From: Macrosoma leucophasiata
Taxonomy: Eukaryota; Arthropoda; Insecta; Lepidoptera; Hedylidae
DNA length: 64,000 nt
Direction of reading: 5' to 3'
NCBI GenBank assembly: GCA_036365455.1
Contig: JAWQUS010000010.1
Span: 21,810,501 to 21,874,500, forward strand
A model generated the notes under the pieces. It was not told the origin of the DNA. It made no database searches and worked only from the letters and a program-made list of their open reading frames with translations. How positions within the stretch are numbered: the first letter of the stretch is position 1; every line of letters starts with the position of its first letter. The position numbers and the translations under genes are program-made. Positions 10,206-21,759 of this stretch are shown piece after piece.

Positions 10206-10425
10206 CACGACCCGGTTAGTCCAGCGGTGAGAAACCACCGTTCGATTCGAAGAGTCGCGGGTTCGATCCCCGCACCGTAACAAATATTTGTATGGCCTAC
10301 AGATATTTGTTTTGGGTGTTCTCGGTGTTTGTGTGTTTGTGTATGTGTTGTATGTGTACAACGGCATCTATGACACAGGTTTACATAATATCTAATGTGG
10401 GGAGGTGTGAGTGTAAGCGTATTTT
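10206..10425 (+). mobile_element. tRNA-derived SINE (second tRNA-like family)
   Basis: A tRNA-like head (about 10209-10281) has box-A-like TTAGTCCAGCGG and a clear box B GGTTCGATCCC. It is followed by a body with CAAATATTTGTATGGCCTAC and GATATTTGTTTTGGGTGT and a right end near ATTTTATTTTATT. These polymerase III boxes and the A/T-rich end are diagnostic of a SINE. Confidence 0.7.
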
Positions 10426-10481
10426 ATTTTATTAAACTGACAGAGTTCTTTATAAACTGACACGGACAGGAGTGTTCATAT

Positions 10482-10606
10482 TTTTTACTGGTAGCAGATC
10501 GCCTGTAACGAAGCTCTCGGGCGTAGGCGCCACCGTCTTACCTAATCTTTTTGCCGCTTAAGGGTAGTGTTCAGCGCTATCGTATTCCGATCAGGTGGTA
10601 ATTTAC
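10482..10606 (+). repeat. Family A repeat, left fragment
   Basis: A diverged 125-bp left part (TTTTACTGGTAGCAGATCGC to GATCAGGTGGTAATTT). Confidence 0.6.
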
Positions 10607-11330
10607 TTAGAAAACATTAGGAACAGGAAAGAAAAGAGCAATGTAGTGAAACAGGTCACACAATTTTCAATAAAATAATCCATTTCCTTAATAGATATGA
10701 CTTCCCTGACTTCTACAGAATGGCTACCTCGTTTACATTTCGCACATAACATCTCTGACCATAGAATACTTAATTATAAACTAACTTAGGTACAAGAAAG
10801 ATAGGTAGGTACTTTGTATTGAAAACGTTTCACTAAATATTTTACAAAAGGTAAAACAATAATATATTCATGTATTTTAAAATTTTGTGTGATCGAATCG
10901 TTCATCTTAATCTCTTACGGCATAAAATAAATACTAAATCGGAGTAAAATATTATTTTCTTCACACTGGAATTAACTGATTGACATCAAATTGACATGAA
11001 AACATTACTCAGATGTCTTGATTTTGATCAGCATCAGAACAGTTCAAACAATCACAACTCGAAAACAAACAGATCAAAAAAAGTTCGTTCCAAGTTCCAA
11101 CGTTCCAAGAAATATTTAACAAAACTGACAACCTTTCAAACAAAATTTAACGTTTAACCGAGGTCTTATTTAAAGGGATTGAAAGTGACCATGAAACTTG
11201 GGCTTCAAGTCAAATACTGAAAAACAAATTTGTTATTATAATGGATTTAGATATGGCCCTGTAAAAAATATTGAAATATGTCGTCGAAGACGCATCATGT
11301 TCCTCTGATTTGGAAATGTAAAAGGCGTTT
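10607..11330. other. No feature seen
   Basis: AT-rich sequence. No gene, repeat or hairpin could be supported. Confidence 0.4.
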
Positions 11331-11333
11331 AGT

Positions 11334-11617
11334 TTTATGTTATGGAAGTGGCAAACAAGCATGCAGTTCACATTGATGTTAAGTGATGACTGCAGACTAT
11401 AGACACCCACACAACGACCGAGGTGAAAATGCAGATACGTTACCACTCCTGAGGCCTAAGGTGTTATTCCTCTGTGCCGGAAATTACAGGGCCGTACATT
11501 ACCACCTGACCGGAACACGATAGTGCTGAACACTATCATTTAGCGGCAAGTATATTAGGTAATGCGGTGGTGCCTACGCCCGCGAGCTCCGTCACTGGAG
11601 CTCTACCACCAGTAAAA
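11334..11617 (-). repeat. Family A repeat, full copy
   Basis: Minus orientation, from TTTATGTTATGGAAGTGGCA to ACCACCAGTAAAA, with all family landmarks. Confidence 0.75.
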
Positions 11618-11999
11618 TCACATCGTTATCTCGAGTATACCTATTGTACAAGTGTGAATTTCACCATATGTTATGCTAGAAGGGTAGCCAGTAAATGCAT
11701 GCGTTCAACACACAACAAACACCCACGATTCGCCAGTTGTGTTTTGTCCCATATAATAATAATAATAAGTGTGGAGCCTATTGGCAACATTGACATCTTG
11801 AGAAAAATGTGACTTTGGACAGGGATCGAAACTGCCACCTCAGACTAACCAGTTCAGCCTTATCAGCCAGTATTATCTCCTAGCTACCGAAACCTTTCTC
11901 TTTCCAAATCCACTCGCAAGTGTTATTGCGAAGATTTAAAATATGACAACATAAACTTTTTCCGACGCATTAACTAATAACCCTCTCCTCTTTAGTCGT

Positions 12000-12440
12000 T
12001 CACTCTTGACAGAGTGGTTGTGGCTGGCGATGATGCATTTTCTGCAGATGCTGCAGCTTTTGCGATGCGTCTCCATTTGTTGCGGTGTTCAGCGTCTCGG
12101 CTGTTTTGGACTACCAATTTTTGAGTGGCAGTTTTTATGGAGTCTATACATCTCGTTGGCGATCAACCGCGCGACCGCTTTCATTCCACCCCTGGACAAC
12201 AAGTCGTTCCATGGAATGTTTGTTTCTAACAATGTGTCCAAAGTATTCGAGGATTCGTAATTGGACAGTTGACGATAATCTTTCCTTGATGTTTAATTCC
12301 TCCAAGATCAACAATCGTCGCCAGCACCACATTTCAAAGGCGTCTATTTTGCGACAGTCTTTGAGGCGGATCCACGTTTCTGCGCCATAGAGAAATATGG
12401 GGAACACCAAACTTCTCATCAAGCGTCTCTTTCTCATCAT
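12000..12440 (-). pseudogene. 5'-truncated LINE reverse transcriptase C-terminal fragment
   Basis: Minus-strand frame 12144-12440 contains LVFPIFLYGAETW, RKIDAFEMWCWRR and ILEYFGHI, the signature of the C-terminal part of an insect LINE RT (RTE-like or related). A shift near 12140 moves the reading to another frame, which continues with NKWRRIAKAAASA to about 12000. Palm motifs A to C are missing, so this is a 5'-truncated dead copy. It is unrelated in sequence to the two larger LINEs here. Confidence 0.85.
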
Positions 12441-12459
12441 TAACTATTATACCTACTGA

Positions 12460-13035
12460 GAAAACTGTGGGGCGGAAGACTATAGGACTATATCGCCACC
12501 GCCACTCCGCTGTCATCCAGCAGATTGCGCTGCTTTCGCCGCTCGCGCAGTTTGAGACCGGTGAAGCGGTGAACCATGTGTGAACCGCCTTAGTCTCGCC
12601 CGTTATTTTAAATTGATTCCGTTATTATTAAAATTAAGAAAACTTATATGTAATTGTGTAAACAAACAAGAATAACAGCATATTCAACATTTCAGCAGGT
12701 TAACCCAAATTTCACACCTGCGTTTCGATAATTGGGTTCTTTATTGAAATTGAATTGCAGGTGAAACATAAAAGACAGTGTGCGGAATATGTTTATTGCT
12801 CCAATTACTCTTTAACGTGTAAAATATGTTGCTAAAATTGAATTAAGATAAATAATAAATAATTGTGTATAAAATAAAAGTGTTTTTTTTATGACGTCAT
12901 GAACATATTGCCTTTTAGAAATTATTTCTATACATTACCATCAAATTGAAACAGCGTAGGCTGAACACTACCAGTTTTCGCGAGATAGGTTAGGTTATGA
13001 TGTGATTATAATACAGTTATTATAAATATGTACTA
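12460..13035. other. No feature seen
   Basis: CG-richer text up to about 12590, then AT-rich. No supported gene or shared repeat. Confidence 0.4.
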
Positions 13036-13037
13036 TA

Positions 13038-13206
13038 ACTAGCGGCCCATCGCGGCTTCGCGCGGTTGCAATGTTACCTACCCGCTCCTATGTGTATTCA
13101 TCATCTCCTTTTCAGCGAGAATTTTTCAAATCGGACCAGTAGTTCCTGAGATATGCGTGTTCAAGCAAACAAACTCTTCAGCTTTATAGGTTATATTAGT
13201 ATAGAT
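13038..13206 (+). repeat. LINE-tail-like repeat, ACTAGCGGCCC type
   Basis: It starts ACTAGCGGCCCATCGCGGCT, contains GGTTGCAATGTTACCTACC and GAGATATGCGTGTTCAAGCA, and ends TTAGTATAGATAAAA. A diverged relative starts at 18955. The layout matches LINE 3' tails common in insects. Confidence 0.55.
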
Positions 13207-13207
13207 A

Positions 13208-13835
13208 AAATAAAAAAAAAAACGGTCAAGTGCGTGTCGGGCCACGCGCATTGTAGGGTTCCGTAGTTTTTAGGTCTGATTAATGTAATGAAAAAAAACT
13301 AATAAATATTTTCTATGGAGTTGTTCAAAAATTTCGAGTATTACATTTGGTCGACATTTACTCCCAAACTTGTAAAGCCAGCTTAGGTGTGATAGTTTTC
13401 TTTTTAATTTCGTTATATGTAGCTACTATTGCCGTAACGTTTGAATTTCTAACAATCACCGTTTAGTTGGTATAGGGGGGGGGGGACGCTTGACTAACGA
13501 AAATTGGCACTTTAAAGCTTAATAAGTCACGAACAGTTTGCTGAATCCAAAAATGTTGTTAGCACGCCTTTAACATTTTTAAAAGACCTATCCAACGTCC
13601 TATCCACACTTTATATATAGAAAACGAAAATGAAATAAAATATCCGAGCGTTACATGTAGGGGAGGTACCCTAAATAATTTTATTTTTCACGTTTTTATT
13701 CAACCACTTTGTCGGCGTAATTAAGATGTATACTTGTGCCAAATTTCAAGTCTCTAGTACCAATAGTTTTTGCGCTAAGCCGCGGACGGACAGACAGACA
13801 GACAGAGGAACATGGCGGAACTATAATCCTCTTCA
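13208..13835 (+). repeat. GACA-type repeat, copy 2
   Basis: It runs from CGGTCAAGTGCGTGTCGGGC to a GACAGACA run followed by CATGGCGGAACTATAA. It contains a nine-base G run near 13483. Closest relatives are at 26340-27005 (inverted) and 28160-28830. Confidence 0.75.
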
Positions 13836-14168
13836 TATCTGATGGCACACATTGTCACATCTAAATTACATTTACCATCAAAATTAACAATCTCATTAAA
13901 GAATATTTCGCCATAGATGACGCAATTTTATAGCGCTGGGTTTCCTTTATTCAATGGCAAATGTAAAAATAGTTGGTAAATTATATCATGTTCACGTAAA
14001 AACCTTATCGCTAAAATAATGCTACGATGACGTAATTCTGTACTGTACCTTCATTTACACTACACGCACAGTGTAATCTAACTGTAGAACTCGCATCTGA
14101 AGGATTTCATTTCAATCGAAAACTCACAATCGGTTTTATTTATCTTAATCGCTACCTGTAACGTAGAA

Positions 14169-14478
14169 AAAATTAAATTTCATGCCTGTTTTCTGTGAAG
14201 GGACAGGCATAGGGCACTCTAGCATACATGTATATACATAATAATTCACAATTGGCCGGTTACGTTTCGGCCCATGTGGCGAATGTGGGGATCCTATTGA
14301 CATCTCCAAGCACTACTAAATTCCGAAGGTAGCTACCTTCCATAAAATGGAAAAATCTCACTACCACTAGAGATAAGGGATAATACACTTTTATCTCTGA
14401 TAGCCCTCGATCCGGAAATCGAACTCAGGACCTCGGCATAGCAGTAGTGACCTACCACTCCTACCATTAGAGTAAACT
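14169..14478 (-). mobile_element. tRNA-derived SINE family C, copy 1
   Basis: The right end (minus 5' end) is tRNA-like, with a box-B segment GAGTTCGATTTCC (complement of 14409-14430). The body has CATCTCCAAGCAC and TGGAAAAATC. Related copies are at 23240 and 24058. Confidence 0.65.
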
Positions 14479-14479
14479 G

Positions 14480-15338
14480 TAGTAACTGTTAAAATAACAT
14501 ACCATCAATTACCGTCGTCAATTAACAACTGTCATAATAGATTGCTATTAGCATTTTGTCATTTTGCTATTTTGGGTATTGACCCAAAATAGCATAATGA
14601 CAAAATATTCCGGATTCTTGCACAGAAACGAAAAATCTAAGACCTAAGGAACGCATATGCATAGCTACAGCATTGAAAACTCGCATTAGAAAATTTTGTT
14701 TAAAATAATACTTCTTGATATAATTCACCAAATCTGAATAAATTTACGGAGCTCAAATAAGTAGGCAGATCTCTGTAAACATTGCTCTGTGATAGGTCGG
14801 ATAACAATTTTATTTTACGACTAACTAAAATTAAATAGCGTAACGCAATGTAATCCAGCCCTTCAAGGTCCCTTGTCAGAATATTTGGGCTGGCAAAGAT
14901 ACCTGAAAAGTTAAAAAAATACATTAAAACCAGCGAGTTTACACGTTTATCCTATAAACAAATATTTGAATTGGGATGCACGTCATGAAATTTAAATTTT
15001 ATGATACTCGTAAGTTACGTAATGATGGTTTATGATTTTTTATTTGTCGGAAATGTTGACCTATGTTTACCTATATACCGAAATAGGGTATTGTATCAAT
15101 ATTATATTTTATAATACCACATTGTGTAACTCTTCTAATGATCACAGTTATATTTATTACAGTCATATATAAATGATCTAAATACCATCAGTTAGAAAGA
15201 TTTGTTCTATTGATTCATTTTTGATACCGCCTTTTCATGCTGCCGAAAAAGACGCTTTCCTAACACAAAGCTCGGAAATGATCTAAATATCATCGGTAGA
15301 TTGTTTTTGTTAATACTTAACGTGTTACATATATTATT
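14480..15338. other. No feature seen
   Basis: AT-rich sequence with a short inverted repeat near 14555-14605 (GCATTTTGTCATTTTGCTAT and its partial complement) and no supported gene. Confidence 0.4.
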
Positions 15339-15339
15339 A

Positions 15340-15440
15340 TAATGAAAGGCCCTAAGGTTGACTGGGAGAGAATATCACTTGGTATTAAGTCCGCCTTACA
15401 TCATTAATGTGCAAAAAGCTTAAATAAATAAATTATTATT
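15340..15440 (+). mobile_element. 5'-truncated LINE 3' end
   Basis: Contains TGACTGGGAGAGAATATCAC, TATTAAGTCCGCCTT and an A-rich TTAAATAAATAAATT end. The same tail type is at 48240-48380. Very short dead insertion. Confidence 0.6.
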
Positions 15441-15445
15441 TCTTT

Positions 15446-15727
15446 TTTATTTTATGGAAGTGGTAAACAAGCATGCAGTACATATTGATGTAAAGTGATG
15501 ACTGCAGCCTATAGACAACCACATAAAGACCAGAGGTCAAAATGCAGATGCGTTACCACTCCCGAGGCCTAAGGTGTTAGGCCTCTGTGCCGAAAATTAC
15601 AGGGCCGTACATTACCACCTGACCGGAACACGATAGTGCTGGTGCCATTCAGCGGCAAGTATATTAGATAATGCGGTGGTGCCTACGCCCGCGAGCTCCG
15701 AAACTTTAGCTCTACCACCAGTAAAAA
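15446..15727 (-). repeat. Family A repeat, full copy
   Basis: Minus orientation from TTTATGGAAGTGGTAAACAA to CTACCACCAGTAAAA, with a small internal deletion near 15640. Confidence 0.75.
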
Positions 15728-15729
15728 TG

Positions 15730-16858
15730 TTTTCGGTTTATTCCATCTGTCTATCGTCTGTCACGATCATCGCATAACACGTGAAGATCTCAAGATGATT
15801 TCAAGCCGCATCGCATCTCAAGTGTACTCGAGTGCTCCTCACTGATGCTCCGTGCGATGCGTTTGAAGTGCATCTCGGACATGTGCGTCGAATCGTACAA
15901 CGCGGTATCTGCCTGAGGATTACTTGTACTCTACGTACTTTATGTATCCAGCTTGTTAGTATCCTTTGTTGGTACTCTTTGAAAGAAAAATGGGAAGAAT
16001 ACCTATTGTCTTCGAAATCAAACTTGCAAGCAGTTGGTAATTAATTCTTTCTTTGAATTAACGTTTTGTGTAAAATAAAATATGACAATGAAATAGCGTA
16101 ATTATACGATATTAGGTATTGGAAGGTATCACAAGTGTTCAGAATTCAAAATGTATTATTCAAATGTTGGAGTAGTTCGCTCAATAGATGGCGTTGACTC
16201 TAACGCTAGCTACAGCTATATTACGCGGTTGAGATTTCTTGGTCAATGCATAAGTATATCTGGTTCTTGTTCGTCACTTGAGAGGCTTAGTACAATTTAC
16301 ACTAACTGTTGTCAGGTCAGTTCAATTAATGGAATAATCAGTATATATCTGTTGTGTGTTTTTTATTGTTTAGTTTGATGGCTACCCCGTTAACATCAAG
16401 TTTCTTCCAATGGTTGTGTAACTTTGTATTGTGTATCTTACGTTTAAACAATTAAGGTAATTATCGTAATTAACGGACGATGAAATTAATACACTTGGCA
16501 CAAAACACTTCGAAAAAAATTAACATTTCCGTAAGTACGTACCTATAACATATACATACCTAAAACTACATTTCATTAAATTAGGATGTAATTAATTGGT
16601 AGTACCACTGGCTGATTTATTATTTTCACGGACAAAACATCTTGAAATTCATGCCACTCGTAGTTTTGTAGTCTATGGCGTAACACAGATATATAAATAT
16701 TGTGTTATACGACTAGCATAAATAAAAATAATATATGCCATCATTTGTCGCGGATGTACGCATAATAAATATAAAAAACTCGACTTCTCTATTTTTCTTT
16801 TACACACAGTAGATACCTACAATTTTACAAAACATTTTAATTCAAAATGTATTATTAT
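15730..16858. other. No feature seen
   Basis: Open frames at 15832-16044 and 16151-16378 lack recognisable domains. I found no exon signals or shared repeats. Confidence 0.4.
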
Positions 16859-16861
16859 TAT

Positions 16862-17125
16862 TCACTAGCTGACCCGGAAAACTTCGTATTGCCTCAGAAT
16901 GAAATAATGTGTCAAAGGTTTGATAGATACCTACGGACTATTTGCATGGCAAAATGAAATTGTACTTTTACTATTTCCCTTCAATTTCTTCATATTTTGT
17001 TACCTTTTAAACCTACCCTGGACTTCCAAAAATCATTCAAAACCAAAATTAGCCAAATCGGTCCAACCGTTCTCAAGTTTTAGCGAGACTACCGAACAGC
17101 AATTGTTTTTTATATGTATAAGATA
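16862..17125 (+). repeat. Interspersed repeat, CCGG(C/A)AAA type, copy 2
   Basis: It starts ACTAGCTGACCCGGAAAACT and shares GTTTGATA, ATTTCCCTTCAATTTCTTCA and CCGTTCTCAAGTTTTAGCGA with the copy at 6354-6600. Confidence 0.65.
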
Positions 17126-17559
17126 GATCACAATGTCAAATATTATAAGAACGTTTTTGGTTATTTTCTTTTTTTATCAAAGTGGCAAAAAGCATGCATC
17201 TCACATTGATGACAAGAGAATACTGCAACCTACAGTTTATTTTTTGATTGGATTTATGTAGGCGGCACTATCTAATTCACCGGCAGTAAAAATGTCAGGT
17301 CGACTCATACAAATATGACCAACCAGATATTTCTTCGATAGTACATTAAATAATTTGAGTTTACATTGTTCGCTGAACTAACAAATGCGAAATGTCTCTA
17401 CAATCCTGCCGGATGCTGCAATATAAAATTGGCGAGTGTTAAAATGCGTGAAAATGTTTTCTTAAATACGTTTTGTAAAACAGGTATAAGTTGTATAACA
17501 TGTTGATTCTTTTCTACTAGAAACAATATAACAAAGAATTAATCAATATTATCATTAAT

Positions 17560-17866
17560 TACTGGTGATAGAGCTCCAGTGACGGAGCTCGCGGGCTTAG
17601 GCACCGCATCACCTAATATACTTACCACTAAATGGTAGTGTTCAGTACTAAATGATAGTGTTCAGTACTATTCCGGTATTGTGGTCAGGTGGTAATGTAC
17701 GGCCCTGAAATTTCCGACACAGAGGCATAACACCTTAGGCCTCAGGAGTAATAACGAATCTGCATTTTGACCTTGGTCTTTGTGTGGGTGTCTATAGGCT
17801 GCAGTCATCACTTAACATCAATGTGAACTGCATGCTTGTTTGCCAATACCATTACATAAAAAAAAA
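17560..17866 (+). repeat. Family A repeat with internal 20-bp duplication
   Basis: A full copy. The segment AAATGGTAGTGTTCAGTACT is followed directly by a near-identical unit (17631-17670), a private duplication of this copy. Confidence 0.75.
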
Positions 17867-18115
17867 TCAAATCAATCTCTAGCCATATCACGTGGTCCTA
17901 GATCATTACAGAAGTCACTAGACAAGTTTGTTTCAAGACGAATATCCAATAAAAAGTAATGATACTATCTCTAATATCGATGATAACCACATGATAGTGA
18001 TCCGTAATAAAAATAAATAATTCAAGATACCCTTACATCTATCATTATCACTTTCAAAAAGGAACATCATGAAGTGTACATAATTCAACTAGTATGGTAT
18101 CTTATTATATGTATA

Positions 18116-18545
18116 AACTGGCCAAGTGCGAGTCGAACTCACGCACGAATGGTTCTCTACCATATTAAAAACGGCTATCTATTGAAAAACGGCTGAAAAA
18201 TCACGTTTGCGGTATGGGAGCGCCCCATAAATACTTATTTTAATTTAATTATTTATTTTTAAAAGTGAATAAATAACTGAATATTCTGTGAATACTTCAA
18301 GCATCTACCGACCTATTGCCATTATTAAAATTGACGAAAAAATACTTTTGTTGTATTCTGTTTTTAGTATTTGTTCTTATAGCGGCAATATACACACATC
18401 ATCTCTAAAAATTTGCAACGAGATATTGCCTGGTGATAAACAGACGGACAATGTGTAGTCTTGGTAATCGCACAGTCTAAAGAAAACGAACATGTTAGTG
18501 GTAATAGGGTCCCATTTTACCCGTTGAGTACGGAACTCCAAAAGA
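18116..18545 (+). repeat. GACA-type repeat, variant subfamily copy
   Basis: It starts CTGGCCAAGTGCGAGTCGAA and includes AACGGCTGAAAAATCACGTTT, then AACAGACGGACA and GAGTACGGAACTCC. Its closest relative is the copy at 34625-35025. Confidence 0.6.
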
Positions 18546-18954
18546 ATCCTATTAGAAGGATAATATAACGCGTTTGAAGAGTAAAAACTGGACGTGTCAG
18601 TGACGCGCCAACGCACGATGCGATGTTTATGTCGATAACCATATCGCATAGTTGCACGCGTGGCTGACTGTGGTTACACTATTAAGTTACAGGTGAACTT
18701 GCTCATGCTCTACTCATTAGATTACTAGTGATGTAGTGTTTTTAAAATATTATTAGAGGGCTAGTGTGGTATCGATAACACTGTGTTAGGCGTCCATACC
18801 ACTCGCTACATCGAGCGTCTATGCGCATGTTTGTGTTAGTGTGCCGTTTTGAACTTTTTGGACGTAGTTTCCATACTGTTCATATTTGTACTGTGACCAT
18901 ACCGCATCACAGTCGTGGTTGACTAATAGTGGCTGAATAAAATTTTACTTCATA

Positions 18955-19155
18955 CTAGCAGCCCACTCCGGATTCGCACAGGTGCAATGTTACCTACCTA
19001 TTATCATAATAAAATATAGCCTATAGCACCCCTGAATAGTGAAGCATTCTGATTGTGAAAGAATTTTCATGATCTGTTCAGTATTGCCGAATTGCCGATT
19101 TGTAGGGACAAACAAACAATCAAAGTTACAAACTTTACCTCTTTATAATATTAGT
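18955..19155 (+). repeat. LINE-tail-like repeat, ACTAGCAGCCC type
   Basis: It starts ACTAGCAGCCCACTCCGGAT and ends TAATATTAGTATAAATTAAA. It is related to 13038-13206. Confidence 0.5.
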
Positions 19156-19386
19156 ATAAATTAAAATACATACTTCGTGCCAGTCAATCATCAATCACCA
19201 CTTCACATGGCGTTACACGGTAGATTATTTGTCAATCACAGCCGCGAGTGTGATTTAACTGACAGCAAAACCTATCGAGTAATGGACGCCTTACAGCCGC
19301 CACACTATTTTATAAGGCACGATCAGACTTGCAAAAGTATAGGTTTTGTATATGTATACGTGACGTGTATATAATAATAATAATAA

Positions 19387-20175
19387 GGCACAAGGATCTG
19401 TAGCACAAGCGAGAGGACCTCTCTCCCAAAGGTTGGACTTGCTTACATCTTCCTCCCAGTGCGGGTATCCGTTATTTCCAAGAACATGGCCAAGAATGTT
19501 GAACACCTCACCCTCGACATCTTTCAACGTTAGTGATCTCAATCTTCTCAACTGAGAGGCGCCACCAAGACCCTGAATAGCGCACATAAGCGAACAACCC
19601 AGAACACTCATATAGTAAGGCTTGGCCAGCTCAACTAAACGTGGTGTAGACACCAAACCCTGTGTAGGGGCAACCCCTCCTGTGGGATTTCTCATCAAAG
19701 TTATCCCTATACTTCCCCGATTTGAAGGTGTTTCCTCTGCCCTCACATAACTAACAGACTCTTCTTCTGTGTGAACCACGCGAAAGGGAATATGGCGTGT
19801 TATGGCAATGGGTAGGGACTCCACATATGCCTTATACTCCTGTAACATCTTGATTTCAGGAGGTGGCATCAGTTCATTGAGGATTTTCAGCACCAACCTC
19901 ACCAAGCGTGGGTATACTTTTTCTGCATTGTCGGGCGTCATCAAAGCTTATCGGCGGTATCTGCACCTTATCGAGAGGGGCTCGATAAGGTGCAGATACC
20001 CTTCATCCACACATTTGGTAAGAGCCAGATACAGTGCTGATCTTAAGTCCTTTTCTCTCCCAGAAGCAGTGACTCCTGCCCACGCATACAGCTCTCCCGC
20101 CTTTCCACATGCCATAATTGTATCTAAGATAACATCAATCAAAAGATGGTTTTTTGGCTGAGAAGATAGTATCAA
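19387..20175 (-). pseudogene. Virus-like reading frame downstream of L (nucleoprotein or distal L, unassigned)
   Basis: One minus frame is open from 20175 to 19948 (75 codons), hits a TAA at 19948-19950, and reopens in the same frame from 19944 to beyond 19387, about 260 codons of apparently viral text in all. The stop lies just beside a perfect 20-bp inverted repeat (19956-19975 and 19981-20000), which replaces the local reading. Segments such as GKAGELYAWAGVTASG and GLGGASQLRRLRSLTLKD look like a folded protein with no low-complexity bias. I do not recognise the family with confidence. Position and style suggest a nucleoprotein, but a piece of the L capping region is not excluded. The last 33 codons after 19387 come from an ATT repeat and host flank. 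Confidence 0.5.
19956..20000. repeat. Perfect 20-bp inverted repeat inside the viral insert
   Basis: GGTATCTGCACCTTATCGAG (19956-19975) and its exact reverse complement (19981-20000) flank AGGGG. One arm belongs to the viral frame and the other reads as its inverted copy, so it looks like a template-switch mutation. Confidence 0.95.
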
Positions 20176-20207
20176 AATAATTTATGCTGGTTGATAAAAA
20201 CTCACGA

Positions 20208-21701
20208 TCATAAACCATTAGGTAAAAAACCAGACATGGGATCAGAATCTCTATGATCACGGATTTGAACTCTGTTGCCTGCCTCAACACAAATACTCTC
20301 CAGTACCTGCAGAAATTGTTTTGTGTACGTATCAGGGGTGAGGTCTCTTACTCCTAGATATTCAGCTGATGGTATACGCAACACGATGACCTGGTTGTCA
20401 CCCTGACCCAAGAGAGAAGCGGTGGTGCCGCATAGATGTGCCGCTCTTAATATAATTAGTATCGTAGCCAGTGTCCATCCCTTTTGACGCAGACCTTCTA
20501 ACCACGCTTCCGGCCCTATTACACAACGTGGACCCTCACAGGGGGAGCCATCTGGCCCTTGAGCAGGAGGGGCATAGCGATCTTGAAAGAGGAGTGTGGA
20601 TATGAGCGGGAATATGTGTGTGAAGCTGTAGACATTTTTCAGTCCGAAAAGATCATCCAAACTCTTAAACAGGAGAGCTAGCAGTTCTGCCCTGAAATGA
20701 GTGCACCAGGAGGAAAAATCGATTATGATATTAATGTAGTCGTGCTCTTCTCCTGGACAGCTCATTCTATTCAGTGTCTTGGTGAGCTCCTCCTCTGAAA
20801 GTGTCATCGACTGATGTTTCACATAACGGAATATAATCTCGGAGAGATTTTTCTCTGTTACCACCTGGTAAGCTCGCATTTCCGGCGTCATCTTACCATA
20901 GCATCTGGCATCCTGCGCCTTAAACTCTCTCTCTCTTTGGGTACAGCGACCATCACCCTCCAAGAGGTGGGAATAATGCCCTCGTCAATAAGGCCCAGGA
21001 TCTCACGACAATCAAAAGTTTCCGTGGTTAGAAAGTGCATAACTACACTTTTTGTTGTGGGCTCCGGTCCTTGCATTTTGTGCCCATGTATGGTGCGGAA
21101 CGCTTTTGCATCATATTCATGTATCCACTCTGCTTTCTGGGGAATTATTGCTTTATCTGCTATTATGTCAATTGTATCAATGTGATAGTCGAATTCAAAA
21201 TTCTTTAATAAGGTAATGTCTTCGAAATCTTCTGGGTCCCATTTATGTGTAGATGTCTCTCCCCACTCGTTTGCTAATATACATGTTTGCACCTGAGGAT
21301 TTGTCTTGTTAGTGGTTGCTACTCATGGCCATTTCTTGTGCATTTTATAATATTGTCGACAGAACTCCTTTTTGAACATATTGTTGATTTGCCGAGCTGA
21401 GTTGTCAAGATCAGGTTTTAGTAGCATGCCTTTCTTAAACCAATTTTTTGTGCTTTGATCCATGTCTACTATTTTGTGTGCTCCATGAGAGAAATGATGT
21501 TGCTGGACTAATTTGAAGCCCTTCTACTTCTTCCAACACTCTTTTATGATGAGGCCTGAGAGCTAAAGGATTGTTTTTGTGCTGGAGAACATAATCAATC
21601 TCTGTCAAGGTGATTGCTGAGGCCAGGTGTCTCTCCCTGCGGTAGATGGGAGTCTTTTTTGGCGGTGTCTCCTCTAAGCCAGGGAGATCATGTTCGTCCA
21701 T
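20208..21701 (-). pseudogene. Endogenous viral L polymerase fragment (RdRp palm), broken
   Basis: Remnant of the large polymerase of a negative-strand RNA virus, the enzyme that replicates and transcribes the viral RNA. The N terminus starts at an ATG at 21701 in one frame. The reading moves to a second frame near 21485, meets a TGA at 21323-21325, and shifts again between about 20960 and 20890. Visible landmarks are a PKERE segment just before the second shift, motif A (IDFSSW, near 20730), motif B (EGLRQKGWT, near 20490) and motif C, the catalytic GDNQ (near 20395). Only about 430 codons separate the start from GDNQ, where L proteins usually have around 700, so an internal deletion is likely. 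The C-terminal capping and methylation domains are absent or unrecognised. L identity is firm; the viral family is not. Confidence 0.9.
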
Positions 21702-21727
21702 TGTGAATATGCAACTCTAAGGTCGTT

Positions 21728-21740
21728 GTTTTTTCTTAAG
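21728..21740 (-). promoter_or_regulatory. Relic of a viral gene-end (polyadenylation) signal
   Basis: The minus strand reads CTTAAGAAAAAAC in the 58-base gap between the putative glycoprotein stop (21760) and the L start (21701). An AAG- or ATG-type motif followed by six or more A is the usual transcription stop signal of Mononegavirales gene junctions. The match is by pattern only. Confidence 0.5.
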
Positions 21741-21759
21741 ATTTTGTGGAATGTCTTTC

